The notes under the pieces are model-generated. The model did not search any database, was not told where the DNA came from, and was given only the letters and a program-made list of their open reading frames with translations. The position numbers and the translations under genes were made by a program. A stretch of 64,000 nt of DNA. Source: Caldilineae bacterium. Lineage in GTDB: Bacteria > Chloroflexota > Anaerolineae > Epilineales > Epilineaceae. Position 1 is the first letter of the stretch, and every line of letters starts with the position of its first letter. Shown in pieces: positions 55,586 through 64,000 of the stretch. The DNA lies in contig JACKBJ010000005.1 in assembly GCA_020634625.1 (NCBI GenBank), positions 1 to 64,000 on the forward strand. Direction: 5' to 3'.

Positions 55586-56404
55586 CTAGGGATAGCGGCG
55601 GAACTTGCCGAAGTCGGGCTGGCGCTTCTCGAGGAAGGCCTCCTTGCCCTCGGTGCCCTCCTCGCTCATGTAGTAGAGCAGGGTGGCGTCGCCGGCCATC
55701 TGCTGCAGGCCGGCCTGTCCGTCGAGGGCGGCGTTGAAGCCGCGCTTGAGCAGGCGCAGCGCCATCGGGCTGAGCTGCAGCATCTCGCGGCACCACTGGA
55801 CCGTGGTCGCCTCGAGCTCGGCGTAGGGCACGACGGTGTTGACCAGGCCCATCTCGAGCGCCTGCCGGGCATCGTACTGCCGGCAGAGGAACCAGATCTC
55901 GCGGGCCTTCTTCTGGCCGACGATGCTGGCCAGGTAGCTCGAGCCGAAGCCGCCGTCGAAGCTGCCGACGCGCGGGCCGGTCTGGCCGAAGATGGCGTTG
56001 TCGGCCGCGAGGGTCAGGTCGCAGACCACGTGCAGCACGTGGCCGCCGCCGATGGCGTAGCCGGCCACCATCGCCACGACTGGCTTGGGCAGGTTGCGGA
56101 TCTGCAGCTGCAGGTCGAGCACGTTCAGGCGCGGCACGCCGTCGTCGCCGACGTAGCCGCCCTTGCCGCGCACGCGCTGGTCGCCGCCGGCGCAGAAGGC
56201 CTGCTCGCCCTCGCCGGTCAGGATGACCACGCCGACCTCGGGGTCGTCGCGGGCCAGGTCGAAGGCCTCGATCAGCTCGCGGATGGTCTGCGGGCGGAAG
56301 GCGTTGCGGACCTCGGGTCGGTTGATGGTGAGCTTGGCCATGCCTTCGAGCTTCTCGTAGCGAATGTCTTCGAAGGGCTTGACGCTTTGCCAGGCTAGGG
56401 GCAC
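55586..56404 (-). CDS. menB: 1,4-Dihydroxy-2-naphthoyl-CoA synthase (MenB)
   Basis: The 272-aa product has the crotonase fold with the MenB-specific segments AFCAGGDQRVRGKGGYVG, YAIGGGHVLHVVCDLT and VGSFDGGFGSSYLAS, and ends GKFRRYP as usual. It closes the second ring from o-succinylbenzoyl-CoA. The start is GTG 56404 after GAGGAG at 6 nt; the frame extends 14 codons upstream without a better site. It lies between menH and menA. Confidence 0.95.
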   Translation of the reverse strand: MPLAWQSVKPFEDIRYEKLEGMAKLTINRPEVRNAFRPQTIRELIEAFDLARDDPEVGVVILTGEGEQAFCAGGDQRVRGKGGYVGDDGVPRLNVLDLQLQIRNLPKPVVAMVAGYAIGGGHVLHVVCDLTLAADNAIFGQTGPRVGSFDGGFGSSYLASIVGQKKAREIWFLCRQYDARQALEMGLVNTVVPYAELEATTVQWCREMLQLSPMALRLLKRGFNAALDGQAGLQQMAGDATLLYYMSEEGTEGKEAFLEKRQPDFGKFRRYP

Positions 56405-56510
56405 GGGAGGCTCCTCGGGGTCGATGGGCGGCGGACGACGGCACACAGGCTCGGGCGGACGGCTGGGCGCCGAAGCTGGACGGTGATTCTACATGCCGGC
56501 CGGTGCGGGC

Positions 56511-57401
56511 TCAATCGCCGAGCTCGGCCAGGAAACCGGACAGGGCCTCGGCGAGCGCTCGGGGCGCCTCGACCTGGACCGCGTGGCCCGCGTCGGGGAT
56601 CGAGACGACCCGGGCATCGGGGATGCGCGCGGCCATCCGGCGGGCGAGCTCGCCGAACTTGGCGTCGAGGCTCCCGACCACGAGCAGGGTGGGGGCGCGT
56701 AGCTCCTGGAGGCGATCCCAGAGCGGCGGCATGCGGCCGGTTCCGAGCTGGCGCAGGCTGTGCGCCAGCGCCTCGGGGCTGCAGTCGAGGCGTTGGGCGC
56801 GGGCCGCGGCCAGATGGGTCGGGCCGAGGCGGGCCTGGCTGGCGAAGAGCGGGTTGGCCATCCAGCGCTCGACGAAGGCCTCCAGGCCGGTCTGCTCGAT
56901 GGATCGGGCCAGGGCTTCGTCGGCGGCGACACGGGCGGCGCGGGCTTCGGGCTCGGCCAGGCCGGGCGAGGCGCCGACCAGGCAGAGTCGGGCGACGCGC
57001 TCGGGCTGGGCCAGCGCCAGCGAGAGGGCGACGCGGCCACCCATCGAATAGCCCAGCCAATCGACGGGGTCCTGGAGCCCGGCCCGGTCGAGGCTGGCCA
57101 GGCAGGCCTCGAGGGTGGCCGGCATGCGGTAGGCGGCCGGCTCGGCGGGGATCGGCGAGCGGCCGTGGCCGACCAGCTCGAGGCCGAAGATCGGCCCGGG
57201 TCTCCGCCGCGCCAGCTCGGGTAGCAGCCGCGACCAGGTTCGGTTGTCGCCGGTGAATCCGTGGATCAGGACCAGCGGCCTGGCGGCGCCCGGTCCGCTG
57301 GCGGGCGGGCGAGGGCTGCCGTCCAGGTCCAGCCGCTCGAGGTTGAGCGGGCCGACGACGGGCGACCCGGCGGGGCCTGGCGAAGGCGGGGCTGTCTGCA
57401 T
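56511..57401 (-). CDS. menH: SHCHC synthase (MenH), alpha/beta hydrolase
   Basis: The 296-aa product has the alpha/beta hydrolase fold: LVLIHGFTGDNRTWS (oxyanion region), the nucleophile elbow LGYSMGGRVALSLAL, an acid near VVGSLDAKF and the final His in PDAGHAVQVEAP. MenH removes pyruvate from SEPHCHC to yield SHCHC. The assignment depends on family resemblance and on the men neighbours. ATG 57401 has no ribosome binding site; TATCAT ends 7 nt upstream, so the mRNA appears leaderless. The divergent rluB starts 27 bp away. Confidence 0.87.
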   Translation of the reverse strand: MQTAPPSPGPAGSPVVGPLNLERLDLDGSPRPPASGPGAARPLVLIHGFTGDNRTWSRLLPELARRRPGPIFGLELVGHGRSPIPAEPAAYRMPATLEACLASLDRAGLQDPVDWLGYSMGGRVALSLALAQPERVARLCLVGASPGLAEPEARAARVAADEALARSIEQTGLEAFVERWMANPLFASQARLGPTHLAAARAQRLDCSPEALAHSLRQLGTGRMPPLWDRLQELRAPTLLVVGSLDAKFGELARRMAARIPDARVVSIPDAGHAVQVEAPRALAEALSGFLAELGD

Positions 57402-57408
57402 GGGCGGG

Positions 57409-57421
57409 ATGATAGTATGAT
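57409..57421. promoter_or_regulatory. Back-to-back -10 elements of menH and rluB
   Basis: Minus-strand TATCAT (57409-57414) ends 7 nt before the menH ATG, and plus-strand TATGAT (57416-57421) ends 7 nt before the rluB ATG. Both transcripts would start at their start codons and the two promoters physically overlap. Confidence 0.6.
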
Positions 57422-57428
57422 TGAGGCC

Positions 57429-58307
57429 ATGGAACGACTCAACAAGGTGCTTGCCCATGTCGGCGTGGCGTCGCGCCGCGGCGCCGACGCCTTCATCGCG
57501 GCCGGTCGGATCACGGTCAACGGCGAGATCGTGACCGACTTGGGCCGGCAGGTCGACCCGGCGGTCGACGAGATCTGCCTCGACGGCGAGACGCTGGTGT
57601 CCAAGGCGATCCGCTACCACTACCTGGCGGTCAACAAGCCCTCCGAGGTCATCTGCACGGTCAGCGATCCGCAGGGGCGGCCGACCGTGATGGGGCTGGT
57701 CCCGCCCGACCTGCACGTGAGCCCGGTCGGGCGCTTGGACGGCGCGTCCGAGGGCCTGCTGCTGATGACCAACGACGGCGACCTGGCGCATCTGCTGACC
57801 CATCCGCGGCACATGATGGACAAGGAGTACCGGGTCAAGATCTCGGGCACGCCCAACGATACCGCGCTGGCCGCCTGGCGCGAGGGCATGTTCCTGGAGG
57901 ATGGCAAGACCCTGCCGGCCGAGGTGCGCATCGAGTCCTCGACCGGCTCGGGCACCTGGCTGCGCTTCATCATCCGCGAAGGCCGCAACCGTCAGATCCG
58001 GCGCATGGTCGATGCCTTTCACCACAGCGTCCACCGGCTGATCCGCGTCCGTCTCGGCCCGATCACCCTGGGCGACCTGGGCAAGGGCGAGTGGCGCCAC
58101 CTGACCGAGCTCGAGGTGGCCGCGCTGAAGGGCGACGAGGCCGCGTTGACCGCGCTGGCCGAGTCGCGCAACCCCGGGGCGGCCAAGCCGCGACGTCGCG
58201 CCGGCTGGGCCAAGGCCAAGCCGAAGCCGACCCGGCCGGGGCAGGGCCAGCGTTCCAAGGCCACCCGCGCCAGCAAGCAGCGTCGTCGGACCGGCCGCCG
58301 GGGCTGA
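57429..58307 (+). CDS. rluB: 23S rRNA/16S rRNA pseudouridine synthase (RluB/RsuA family)
   Basis: The 292-aa product has an N-terminal S4 domain (MERLNKVLAHVGVASRRGAD, 1-60) and an RsuA/RluB catalytic domain with GRLDGASEGLLLMTNDG, whose Asp (about 104) is the catalytic residue, and REGRNRQIRRM. It isomerises specific uridines in rRNA. A Lys/Arg-rich tail (about 245-292) may bind RNA. An in-frame ATG four codons upstream lies inside the -10 and is unlikely. It runs antiparallel to the men genes on both sides. Confidence 0.93.
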   Translation: MERLNKVLAHVGVASRRGADAFIAAGRITVNGEIVTDLGRQVDPAVDEICLDGETLVSKAIRYHYLAVNKPSEVICTVSDPQGRPTVMGLVPPDLHVSPVGRLDGASEGLLLMTNDGDLAHLLTHPRHMMDKEYRVKISGTPNDTALAAWREGMFLEDGKTLPAEVRIESSTGSGTWLRFIIREGRNRQIRRMVDAFHHSVHRLIRVRLGPITLGDLGKGEWRHLTELEVAALKGDEAALTALAESRNPGAAKPRRRAGWAKAKPKPTRPGQGQRSKATRASKQRRRTGRRG

Positions 58308-58371
58308 CCCCGGTGCGGTGCGTCCCCCGCGTCCAGCCCGGCTCGCCGGCCGGCGGACCGGCCGACCCGTC

Positions 58372-60240
58372 CTAGTCCGACAGCTGCCGCGCGGCCGCCT
58401 GCCAGAGCCGGCGATGCAGCCGCGTGTTGGCCTCCAGGTCGATCGCGATCTCGAGCACCTGCAAGCCCCGCGGGCGCTGGCGCAGCGCCTGGGCCAGCGC
58501 CTCCGCGCCGGCGATGCGCCGATGGGCGACGCCGTAGGTGGCGCAGGCCGCCGCGATGTCGGCGCCGGGCGGGGTGCGGAAGTAGCGCGCGAAGGTCTCG
58601 GGATCGACGCTGGCCGCGCTGGGCAGATGGGCGAAGATGCCGCCGCCGGCGTCGTTGAGCACGATCACCTGCAGGTCGGCCGCCTCGGCGCCGACCGCGC
58701 CCAGGCCGTTGAGATCGTGCAGGAAGGCCAGATCGCCGGTGACCAGGGTGGTCGGCCGACCGGCGCCGAGCGCCGCGCCGAGCGCGCTCGATAGGGTGCC
58801 GTCGATGCCGGCGGCGCCCCGGTTCACCAGCACTTGGATGTCGCGTTCGACCGCAGGGGCGAAGCTGTCCAGGTCCCGCACGGCCATGCTGTTGGCGACC
58901 TGGAGCAGCGCGCCGTCCGGCAGCGCGGCGATCAGGCAGGGGTAGACCCAGGCCACGCTGCCGGCCGCGACGGTCGGCTCGGCCAGGGCCGCCACGACCT
59001 CGCCCGCCGCCGCGTCGGCCCGGCGCCAGGCGTCCAGCCATCCCGGGTCGCCAGCGGCGGCCGACGGGAGGCGCTCGGCCAGACCCCGGGCGAGCGCGAT
59101 GGGGTCGCAGCCGATCCGCCGTCCTCCCGAGCGGGTCGGGTCGTCCCAGCGCTCCAAGGGGTCGACCAGCAGCTGCTCGGCCCCGGGGTGCGCCGCGAGG
59201 TAGCCGGCCACCTGCTTCCAGGTGAAGCTGGCGCCGAAGCGCAGGACGAGCTGCGGCGCCTGGGCATCCCGCCAGGCCGCCGCGCGCAGGCAGGCTTCGT
59301 AGCCGGCGATCACCCGCGATCGGTCGTGCGGGCCGAAGCGCAGGCCGCCGGCCGGCTCGGCCAGGATCGGGTAGCCGCTGGCGGCGGCCAGGGCGGCCAG
59401 GGCCTCGCGGTAGGCCGGCAGGCCGGCCGAGGTGGTCGGCGCGAGCTCGAGCGGGCCGAGCCGGCCGGCCAGGATCAGTCCCCGCGGCGCGGCCGCGATG
59501 CCTTCGGCGATGGCGTCCAGCAGCGTTGGATCGGGCGGTGCGAAGGCGCGGCCCGCGCGCGGGAGCCGGGACCGCTTGGGGGCTCCGGCGCCCAAGGCGG
59601 GCTCGAACGGCGCGATCGTCGGCGCGGCTGCCGGCCCGGGCCTCGGCGCGGGGCCGCGGATGCCGGTCGGCTCCGGCTGCGTTGGCGTCGTCGGCGGCTC
59701 GGGCAGCAGCGGCTCGCGGAAGGCGAGGTTGAGGTGCACCGGTCCCGGGATCGGTCCCAGGGCCGAGGCCGCGGCGCGAAGGCCGAGGTCCCGGGCGTAG
59801 CGCAGCCCGAAGGCGGCCTCGAAGGGCGCGCCGGCCTCGCAGAACCAGCGGGTGAAGCCGCCGAAGAGCTTGATCTGGTCGATGGTCTGCCAGGCGCCCG
59901 TGTCGCGCAGCTCGGGCGGACGGTCGGCGGTCAGGGCGATCAGGGGCACGCGATCCTGACTGGCTTCGATGATGGCGGGCAGGTAGTGCGCCCCGGCGCT
60001 GCCGCTGGTGCACACCAGCAGCGCCGGCCGGCCGCTGGCTCGGGCCTGGCCCAGCGCGAAGAAGGCGGCCGAGCGCTCGTCGATGTGGACGCTGGTCGTC
60101 AGCTCGGGCCGTTCGACCAGCGCCAGGGTCAGCGGGGTGGAGCGCGATCCGGGCGAGATGCAGGCATGGCCCAGGCCGGCCTCGATCAGCGCGTCGACGA
60201 GGCCGCGCGCCCAGGCCAGGTTCAGGCTGCCGGTGTCCAA
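58372..60240 (-). CDS. menD: SEPHCHC synthase (MenD)
   Basis: The 622-aa product is a ThDP enzyme with MenD motifs CISPGSRSTPLTLAL, HIDERSAAFFALG, LTADRPPELRDTGA, GIDGTLSSALGAALG, and the ThDP-binding VTGDLAFLHDLNGL with VLNDAGGGIF. It joins isochorismate and 2-oxoglutarate in the first committed step. An Ala/Pro-rich linker lies at about 175-235. The start is TTG 60240; no ATG or GTG lies near. It is 93 bp behind yhbY and converges with rluB. Confidence 0.93.
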   Translation of the reverse strand: MDTGSLNLAWARGLVDALIEAGLGHACISPGSRSTPLTLALVERPELTTSVHIDERSAAFFALGQARASGRPALLVCTSGSAGAHYLPAIIEASQDRVPLIALTADRPPELRDTGAWQTIDQIKLFGGFTRWFCEAGAPFEAAFGLRYARDLGLRAAASALGPIPGPVHLNLAFREPLLPEPPTTPTQPEPTGIRGPAPRPGPAAAPTIAPFEPALGAGAPKRSRLPRAGRAFAPPDPTLLDAIAEGIAAAPRGLILAGRLGPLELAPTTSAGLPAYREALAALAAASGYPILAEPAGGLRFGPHDRSRVIAGYEACLRAAAWRDAQAPQLVLRFGASFTWKQVAGYLAAHPGAEQLLVDPLERWDDPTRSGGRRIGCDPIALARGLAERLPSAAAGDPGWLDAWRRADAAAGEVVAALAEPTVAAGSVAWVYPCLIAALPDGALLQVANSMAVRDLDSFAPAVERDIQVLVNRGAAGIDGTLSSALGAALGAGRPTTLVTGDLAFLHDLNGLGAVGAEAADLQVIVLNDAGGGIFAHLPSAASVDPETFARYFRTPPGADIAAACATYGVAHRRIAGAEALAQALRQRPRGLQVLEIAIDLEANTRLHRRLWQAAARQLSD

Positions 60241-60333
60241 AGCGATCTAGCGCCGGTCGGGTCGGGCCGGCGCCAGGGACCGACGCCGGCCGAAGGCCGG
60301 CCGGGACCCGCCCGCGCGCGCGGCGGGCACCGG

Positions 60334-60654
60334 CTAGGCCTCCTCGGCCGGCCGGCGCGGCAGCTTGATGCGGCGCTCGCCGGTCTCGGGATGCGGACGG
60401 TAGAGGATGGCGACGTGGCCGACGATGCCCGCCACCTCGGCGCCGAGCGCTTCGGCGATCTCGGCCGTCAGGGCCTTCTTGGCGTCCTTGTGGTCGCCGA
60501 AGCGCACCTTGATCAGCTCGTGGGCGGTCAGGTTCTGGTCGATCGTGGTCAAGACCGCCTCGGTGACGCCGTTCTGGCCGATCTGGACCACCGGTTTCAG
60601 GTGGTGCGCCTGGCTGCGCAGGTAGCGCCGGTCGGCGCCTCGAAGCTTGCTCAT
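60334..60654 (-). CDS. yhbY: YhbY-family RNA-binding protein (CRM domain)
   Basis: The 106-aa product matches the CRS1/YhbY (CRM) domain along its length: LRSQAHHLKPVVQIGQNGVT, IDQNLTAHELIKVRF and the GxxG-like loop GHVAILYRPHP. These proteins associate with pre-50S ribosomal subunits. ATG 60654 follows a weak AGGCG. TATAAT on the minus strand (60693-60698) is the -10. Hairpins between it and menD may allow partial read-through into menD. Confidence 0.92.
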   Translation of the reverse strand: MSKLRGADRRYLRSQAHHLKPVVQIGQNGVTEAVLTTIDQNLTAHELIKVRFGDHKDAKKALTAEIAEALGAEVAGIVGHVAILYRPHPETGERRIKLPRRPAEEA

Positions 60655-60692
60655 CGGTATCGCCTGGGAGGTTGGGGGGAGTTGACCGTCCG

Positions 60693-60698
60693 ATTATA
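60693..60698 (-). promoter_or_regulatory. -10 element of yhbY
   Basis: A perfect TATAAT on the minus strand, about 40 nt before the yhbY ATG. No good -35 is seen. Confidence 0.5.
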
Positions 60699-60732
60699 GC
60701 GTGGCGGCCCTGCCGGGCGCCGCGGCGCTGCG

Positions 60733-62154
60733 CTAGAGCCGACCGGCCTCGATCAGCGGACGCAGCGCTGCCGGCGCCGGCAGGCCCAGGGTCTCGAAGG
60801 CGCGCAGGAGCTGGCGCAAGAAGGCCACCGGGGCCTGATAGCCCGAGAAGCGGTAGGCCTCGCGGCCGGCGGCGTCGAAGACGAGGAAGCTCGGGTAGCC
60901 CGATGCGCCGTGCGCGGCGTTGAAGGCCGGGTCCTCGTCGACCCGGGCCAGGACCATCTCGGCGAGCGCGCCCCGCACCCAGGGGTCCGTGAAGGTCGTC
61001 GCCTTGAGCTGCTGACAGGGGAGGCACCAGCTGGCGGTGGTGTAGGCCAGCAGGGGGCGACCCTGCTCGGCCGCGGCGGCGAAGGCGGCGGCTGGCGTAT
61101 CGATCCAGGCCAGCGGCGGGGCGGCGGGGCTCCCGGCTTCGAGATAGGTGCTCAGGTCGCTGTGCGTGAGGCGCAGGGCGCCCAGGTCCAGCCAGCTGCC
61201 GGCCGCGAGGTCGGTGTCCAGCTCGGCCGCCTCGAAGCCCTCGGCGCGGGCGACCAGATGGTAGCGGGCCGGCGCGAAGCCCCGCAGCGAAAAGCCGCCA
61301 TCGGCGGCGACGGGGATCGCGATCGGATCGGGCCAACGGGCGCGTTCGGCATAGCGGCCCGAGGGGCTGTTGATGGGGTAGGGGGCCAGGTAGGCGCGCA
61401 GGCTGGGGGCGGCGCCGGCCGGCGCGGGCCCGTCCAGCTCCAGGCGGCCGCGGATGCCGGCCTGCTCCGATTCGGCCAGGGGCGCGAGGCGCAGGGGCTC
61501 GCGCAGGATCACCAGGCCCGAGCCCTGCTTCGAAGCGAGCTCCGTCGGGGAGAAGCTTCGCGACAGCGGGGCATGCCCCTGCAAGTGCAGGGTCAAGGGC
61601 CGGCTAGGGTCGGCGAGGGCGGTGGCGAACCAGCCGCCGGCATGGATCGGCATCTGCGCCACCACCTCGCTCGAGGGTCGGGCGCCGCCGAGGACTTCGA
61701 CCCGGCCGGCCAGCGCCAGCGCCTCGGGGCTGGCGGCGGCGGCATCGAGCGCGCGGGCCAGATCGACCTGGAACCCGATCGCCTCGGTCGCTCCGATCGC
61801 GTCGACGAGGGTCTCTGGCAAGGGATCGCCGATCTCGTCGGCCAGCTGCGCGGCGAGCTCGCGCACGAGCCCCTCCGGCACCCGCTCGTACTCCGCCAGC
61901 GGCAGCGCGGTCAGGGCGGCCCGGCGGCGCTCGGGATCGGGATCCGCCAGGCGGCCGAGATCGAAGGGCGGCGCCGGGGCGGCGGTGTCCGGTGCGGGCA
62001 TGGCCAGGGCGCGCGTGGGGGGTGCCGCCGATGGGGTCGGCGCCGGGGTCGGTGCCCGTGTTGGCGCCGGGGTCGGCTCGCCGCAGGCCACGACGCTGCC
62101 GCAGAGCGCGGCGGCGCAGAGGATGCGCGGCCAGCGCGCGCTAGCGCTTGGCAT
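60733..62154 (-). CDS. Lipoprotein with C-terminal thioredoxin-fold domain
   Basis: The 473-aa product starts at ATG 62154 with a lipoprotein signal (ILCAAALCGSVVAC), then a Pro/Thr/Ala spacer, a middle region with a HEAT-like segment and a beta domain (GRLELDGPAP...), and a C-terminal thioredoxin domain (about 355-470) with YTTASWCLPCQQLKATTF, an intact CxxC at about 375, as in thioredoxin_7/DsbD-gamma domains. It probably works outside the cytoplasm on disulfides. A GTG at 62184 is an alternative start. Confidence 0.85.
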   Translation of the reverse strand: MPSASARWPRILCAAALCGSVVACGEPTPAPTRAPTPAPTPSAAPPTRALAMPAPDTAAPAPPFDLGRLADPDPERRRAALTALPLAEYERVPEGLVRELAAQLADEIGDPLPETLVDAIGATEAIGFQVDLARALDAAAASPEALALAGRVEVLGGARPSSEVVAQMPIHAGGWFATALADPSRPLTLHLQGHAPLSRSFSPTELASKQGSGLVILREPLRLAPLAESEQAGIRGRLELDGPAPAGAAPSLRAYLAPYPINSPSGRYAERARWPDPIAIPVAADGGFSLRGFAPARYHLVARAEGFEAAELDTDLAAGSWLDLGALRLTHSDLSTYLEAGSPAAPPLAWIDTPAAAFAAAAEQGRPLLAYTTASWCLPCQQLKATTFTDPWVRGALAEMVLARVDEDPAFNAAHGASGYPSFLVFDAAGREAYRFSGYQAPVAFLRQLLRAFETLGLPAPAALRPLIEAGRL

Positions 62155-62420
62155 GCCCGGAGCTCGGCAGCATCGCGCGACCACGACCTCGCCCGTGCGC
62201 GAGAGCCTGGCGCTGGCCCGTGCGGGTGCGGCGCCCTCCCAAGATCCCCTCGCGCAGCGGCGTCGAATGGTGGGTCTCGAGCCGGGAGACGCCGACGCTC
62301 CGCGTCATGTCACCCTCCGCCCTGTGGCTGGCTGCCGGCCCGGCAGGCCAGCCGATGCGCGACGCCGTGCCGGTCGATCGACGGCACCGTCTCCCAAGTC
62401 TAGCCTTCGGGCCGGCGGCG

Positions 62421-64000
62421 TCAACGCGACACCGCCACGAAGCCCGAGCCCGGCACGTAGTCGGCCGTCTGATGCCGGAAGAAGGTGTTGTAGAGCTCGG
62501 CGTAGTGGCCGCCGGCGGCCAGCAGCTGGGCGTGGCTGCCCTCCTCGATGATCCGGCCCTGCTCCAGGACGATGATCCGGTCGGCGCCGACGATGGTCGA
62601 CAGGCGGTGCGCGACGATGATGGCGGTGCGCTCGGCCAGCACCGCGTCCAGGCCTTCCTGGATGCGGGCCTCGGTCAGGGGGTCGATGCTGGCGGTGGCC
62701 TCGTCCAGGATGACCACCGCCGGGTCCTGCAGGAGCACCCGTGCCAGCACCACCAGCTGCCGCTGGCCGGTCGAGAGGCCGCGGCCGCCCTCGCCGATCG
62801 GCGTGTCCAGCCCCTGCGGCAGGCCCTCCAGCCAGTCGCCGCCGGCGATGCCCCGCGCGGCGGCCAGGACCGCCTCGTCCGAGGCCTCGGGGCGGGCGTA
62901 GCGGATGTTGTCGGCCAGGCTGCCGGTGAAGAGCAGCGGCGTCTGGGGCACGATGCCCAGCTGGCGGCGGTAGCTCGGCAGGTCCAGGCTGCGGATGTCC
63001 TGGCCGTCGATGGCGATGCGGCCGCCCTGGAACTCGTAGAAGCGGGTGATCAGCTTGGTCAGGCTCGATTTGCCGGCGCCGGTATGGCCGACCAGCGCCA
63101 CCGTCTCTCCGGCGGCGATCGACAGCGAGAAGCCCGCCAGCACCGGCTCGCCTGGTACGTAGGCGAAGTCGACGGCCTCGAAGTCGATCCGACCGGCCAG
63201 CTCGGGCGTCGGCCGCTGGTCGTTCTGGACCACCCGCGGCTCGGCGTCGATCAGCGCGAAGACCCGCTCGCTGGCCGAGAGGCCCTGCTGGAACTGGCTC
63301 CAGAACGAGGCGATGCCGGTCAAGGGAAAGGCGAAGATGCCGATGGCCTGCACGAAGAGGTACCACTCGCCGGCGCTGACCTCGCCGGCCAGAGTCGCCT
63401 GCCCGCCCTTCCATAGCACCAGCACCGTGCCGAGGCCGGTCAGCAGGCCCAGCAGCGGGAAGATGCTGCTGAAGACCAGGCCCTGGCGCAGGTTGATGGC
63501 ATAGGCCTGGCGGTTGATCGGATCGAAGGCGGCATAGACCGCCGCCTCCTGCCGAAAGCCCTTGGCCACCCGGATGCCGGCGATCGACTCCTGGACGTTG
63601 CTGTTGACGGTGGCCAGGATACGCCGGGCGTCGCGGGTGACCCGGCGCGCGATGCGGCGGAAGGACAGGGCCAGGACGAAGACCGCCGGCGCCATGGCCA
63701 GGGCCCAGAGCGCCAGCCCTGGGTTGACCCAGACCAGGGCGCCGGCGATCAACAGCACCAGCAGGGCCTGGCTGAGCAGGTTCAGGGTCAGGGTGACCAC
63801 GTTGGCGAAGTCCTGGGTGTCGCTGGTCACCCGGCTGACGATCTTGCCCGAGGGGTTCTCGTCGTAGAAGGACATGTCGCGGGCCATCACGGCGTCGAAG
63901 GCGTCGCGGCGCAGCTCGAGCACCACGTCGCCGACCGTGCGCGCCGTCAGCCACTGGCGCAGGAAGTTGAAGCTCCAGGACGCCACGCCGCTGACCAGGA
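62421..64000 (-). CDS. ABC exporter, fused membrane and ATPase domains (5' end outside window)
   Basis: At least 526 codons are seen; the frame runs off the right edge, so the first membrane segment(s) are missing. The transmembrane part includes RRDAFDAVMARDMSFYDENP, the coupling helix typical of type IV exporters. The ATPase has Walker A GHTGAGKSS, Q-loop VPQTPLLF, signature LSTGQRQ, Walker B VVILDEATASID and the switch His of VAHRLST. The signature is STGQ rather than SGGQ. It resembles MsbA/BmrA-type exporters of lipids or drugs; substrate unknown. Confidence 0.93.
   Translation of the reverse strand, partial: LVSGVASWSFNFLRQWLTARTVGDVVLELRRDAFDAVMARDMSFYDENPSGKIVSRVTSDTQDFANVVTLTLNLLSQALLVLLIAGALVWVNPGLALWALAMAPAVFVLALSFRRIARRVTRDARRILATVNSNVQESIAGIRVAKGFRQEAAVYAAFDPINRQAYAINLRQGLVFSSIFPLLGLLTGLGTVLVLWKGGQATLAGEVSAGEWYLFVQAIGIFAFPLTGIASFWSQFQQGLSASERVFALIDAEPRVVQNDQRPTPELAGRIDFEAVDFAYVPGEPVLAGFSLSIAAGETVALVGHTGAGKSSLTKLITRFYEFQGGRIAIDGQDIRSLDLPSYRRQLGIVPQTPLLFTGSLADNIRYARPEASDEAVLAAARGIAGGDWLEGLPQGLDTPIGEGGRGLSTGQRQLVVLARVLLQDPAVVILDEATASIDPLTEARIQEGLDAVLAERTAIIVAHRLSTIVGADRIIVLEQGRIIEEGSHAQLLAAGGHYAELYNTFFRHQTADYVPGSGFVAVSR

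Overview
The window is GC-rich, largely single-copy bacterial chromosome with no transposases, phage genes, tRNA, rRNA or CRISPR. Pro/Thr-rich linkers on secreted proteins, many lipoproteins and secreted von Willebrand A (VWA) proteins, a DUF1800-DUF1501 pair, an UnbV-type FG-GAP lipoprotein and a menaquinone (men) pathway suggest a member of the Chloroflexota (Anaerolineae-like). This is an inference from gene content, not from a phylogeny.

Layout. 1-2568 holds a secreted double-VWA protein cut by the left edge. 3018-5174 has comEA and a YprB-like nuclease. 5349-8412 is the DUF1800-DUF1501 pair. 8758-11257 has the primary sigma factor, ruvA and a 7Fe ferredoxin. 11366-16397 (minus) carries a family-2 glycosyltransferase, a solute-binding lipoprotein, an FAD oxidoreductase and a flippase-like membrane protein. 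16577-18806 holds a small SWIM-like protein behind a structured leader, rsmI and a sulfurtransferase. 18993-22594 is an FG-GAP/UnbV lipoprotein coupled to a TPR lipoprotein. 23648-26344 encodes a large secreted repeat protein with its own terminator. 26776-29680 has an XRE regulator, homogentisate dioxygenase and an aminotransferase. 30760-35916 is a plus-strand run with two M20 peptidases, a flavin-reductase-like protein and a P-loop protein. 36207-39704 has an ArsR-type regulator and a VWA lipoprotein, with a strong promoter/operator between them. 40001-43385 is an apparent operon: aroF, a DCC-family redox protein, a small membrane protein, menE. 43686-46461 holds two paralogous VWA proteins. 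46458-53231 has an SLC13 transporter, a UvrA-like ABC protein and two OppB/OppC-type permeases. 53331-60240 carries menC, menA, menB, menH and menD around rluB. The right end has yhbY, a thioredoxin-fold lipoprotein and an ABC exporter cut by the window edge.

Main observation. Directly behind aroF lies a complete DCC-family (DUF393) thiol-disulfide oxidoreductase whose first active-site cysteine codon is an in-frame TGA (41188-41190), giving the pattern UxxC. A 7-bp GC stem with a G in its apical loop sits at the distance expected of a bacterial SECIS element. This is a candidate selenoprotein. The alternative, a TGC-to-TGA nonsense mutation or sequencing error, cannot be excluded from the window alone.

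Secondary signals: several genes appear leaderless (a -10 hexamer 6-7 nt before ATG), including the back-to-back menH/rluB pair with only 27 bp between start codons; a nested palindromic operator over the ArsR promoter; a leader with a terminator hairpin before a small SWIM-like gene; near-identical C-terminal DNA in two otherwise diverged VWA paralogs; and a probable ATC start codon for rsmI.
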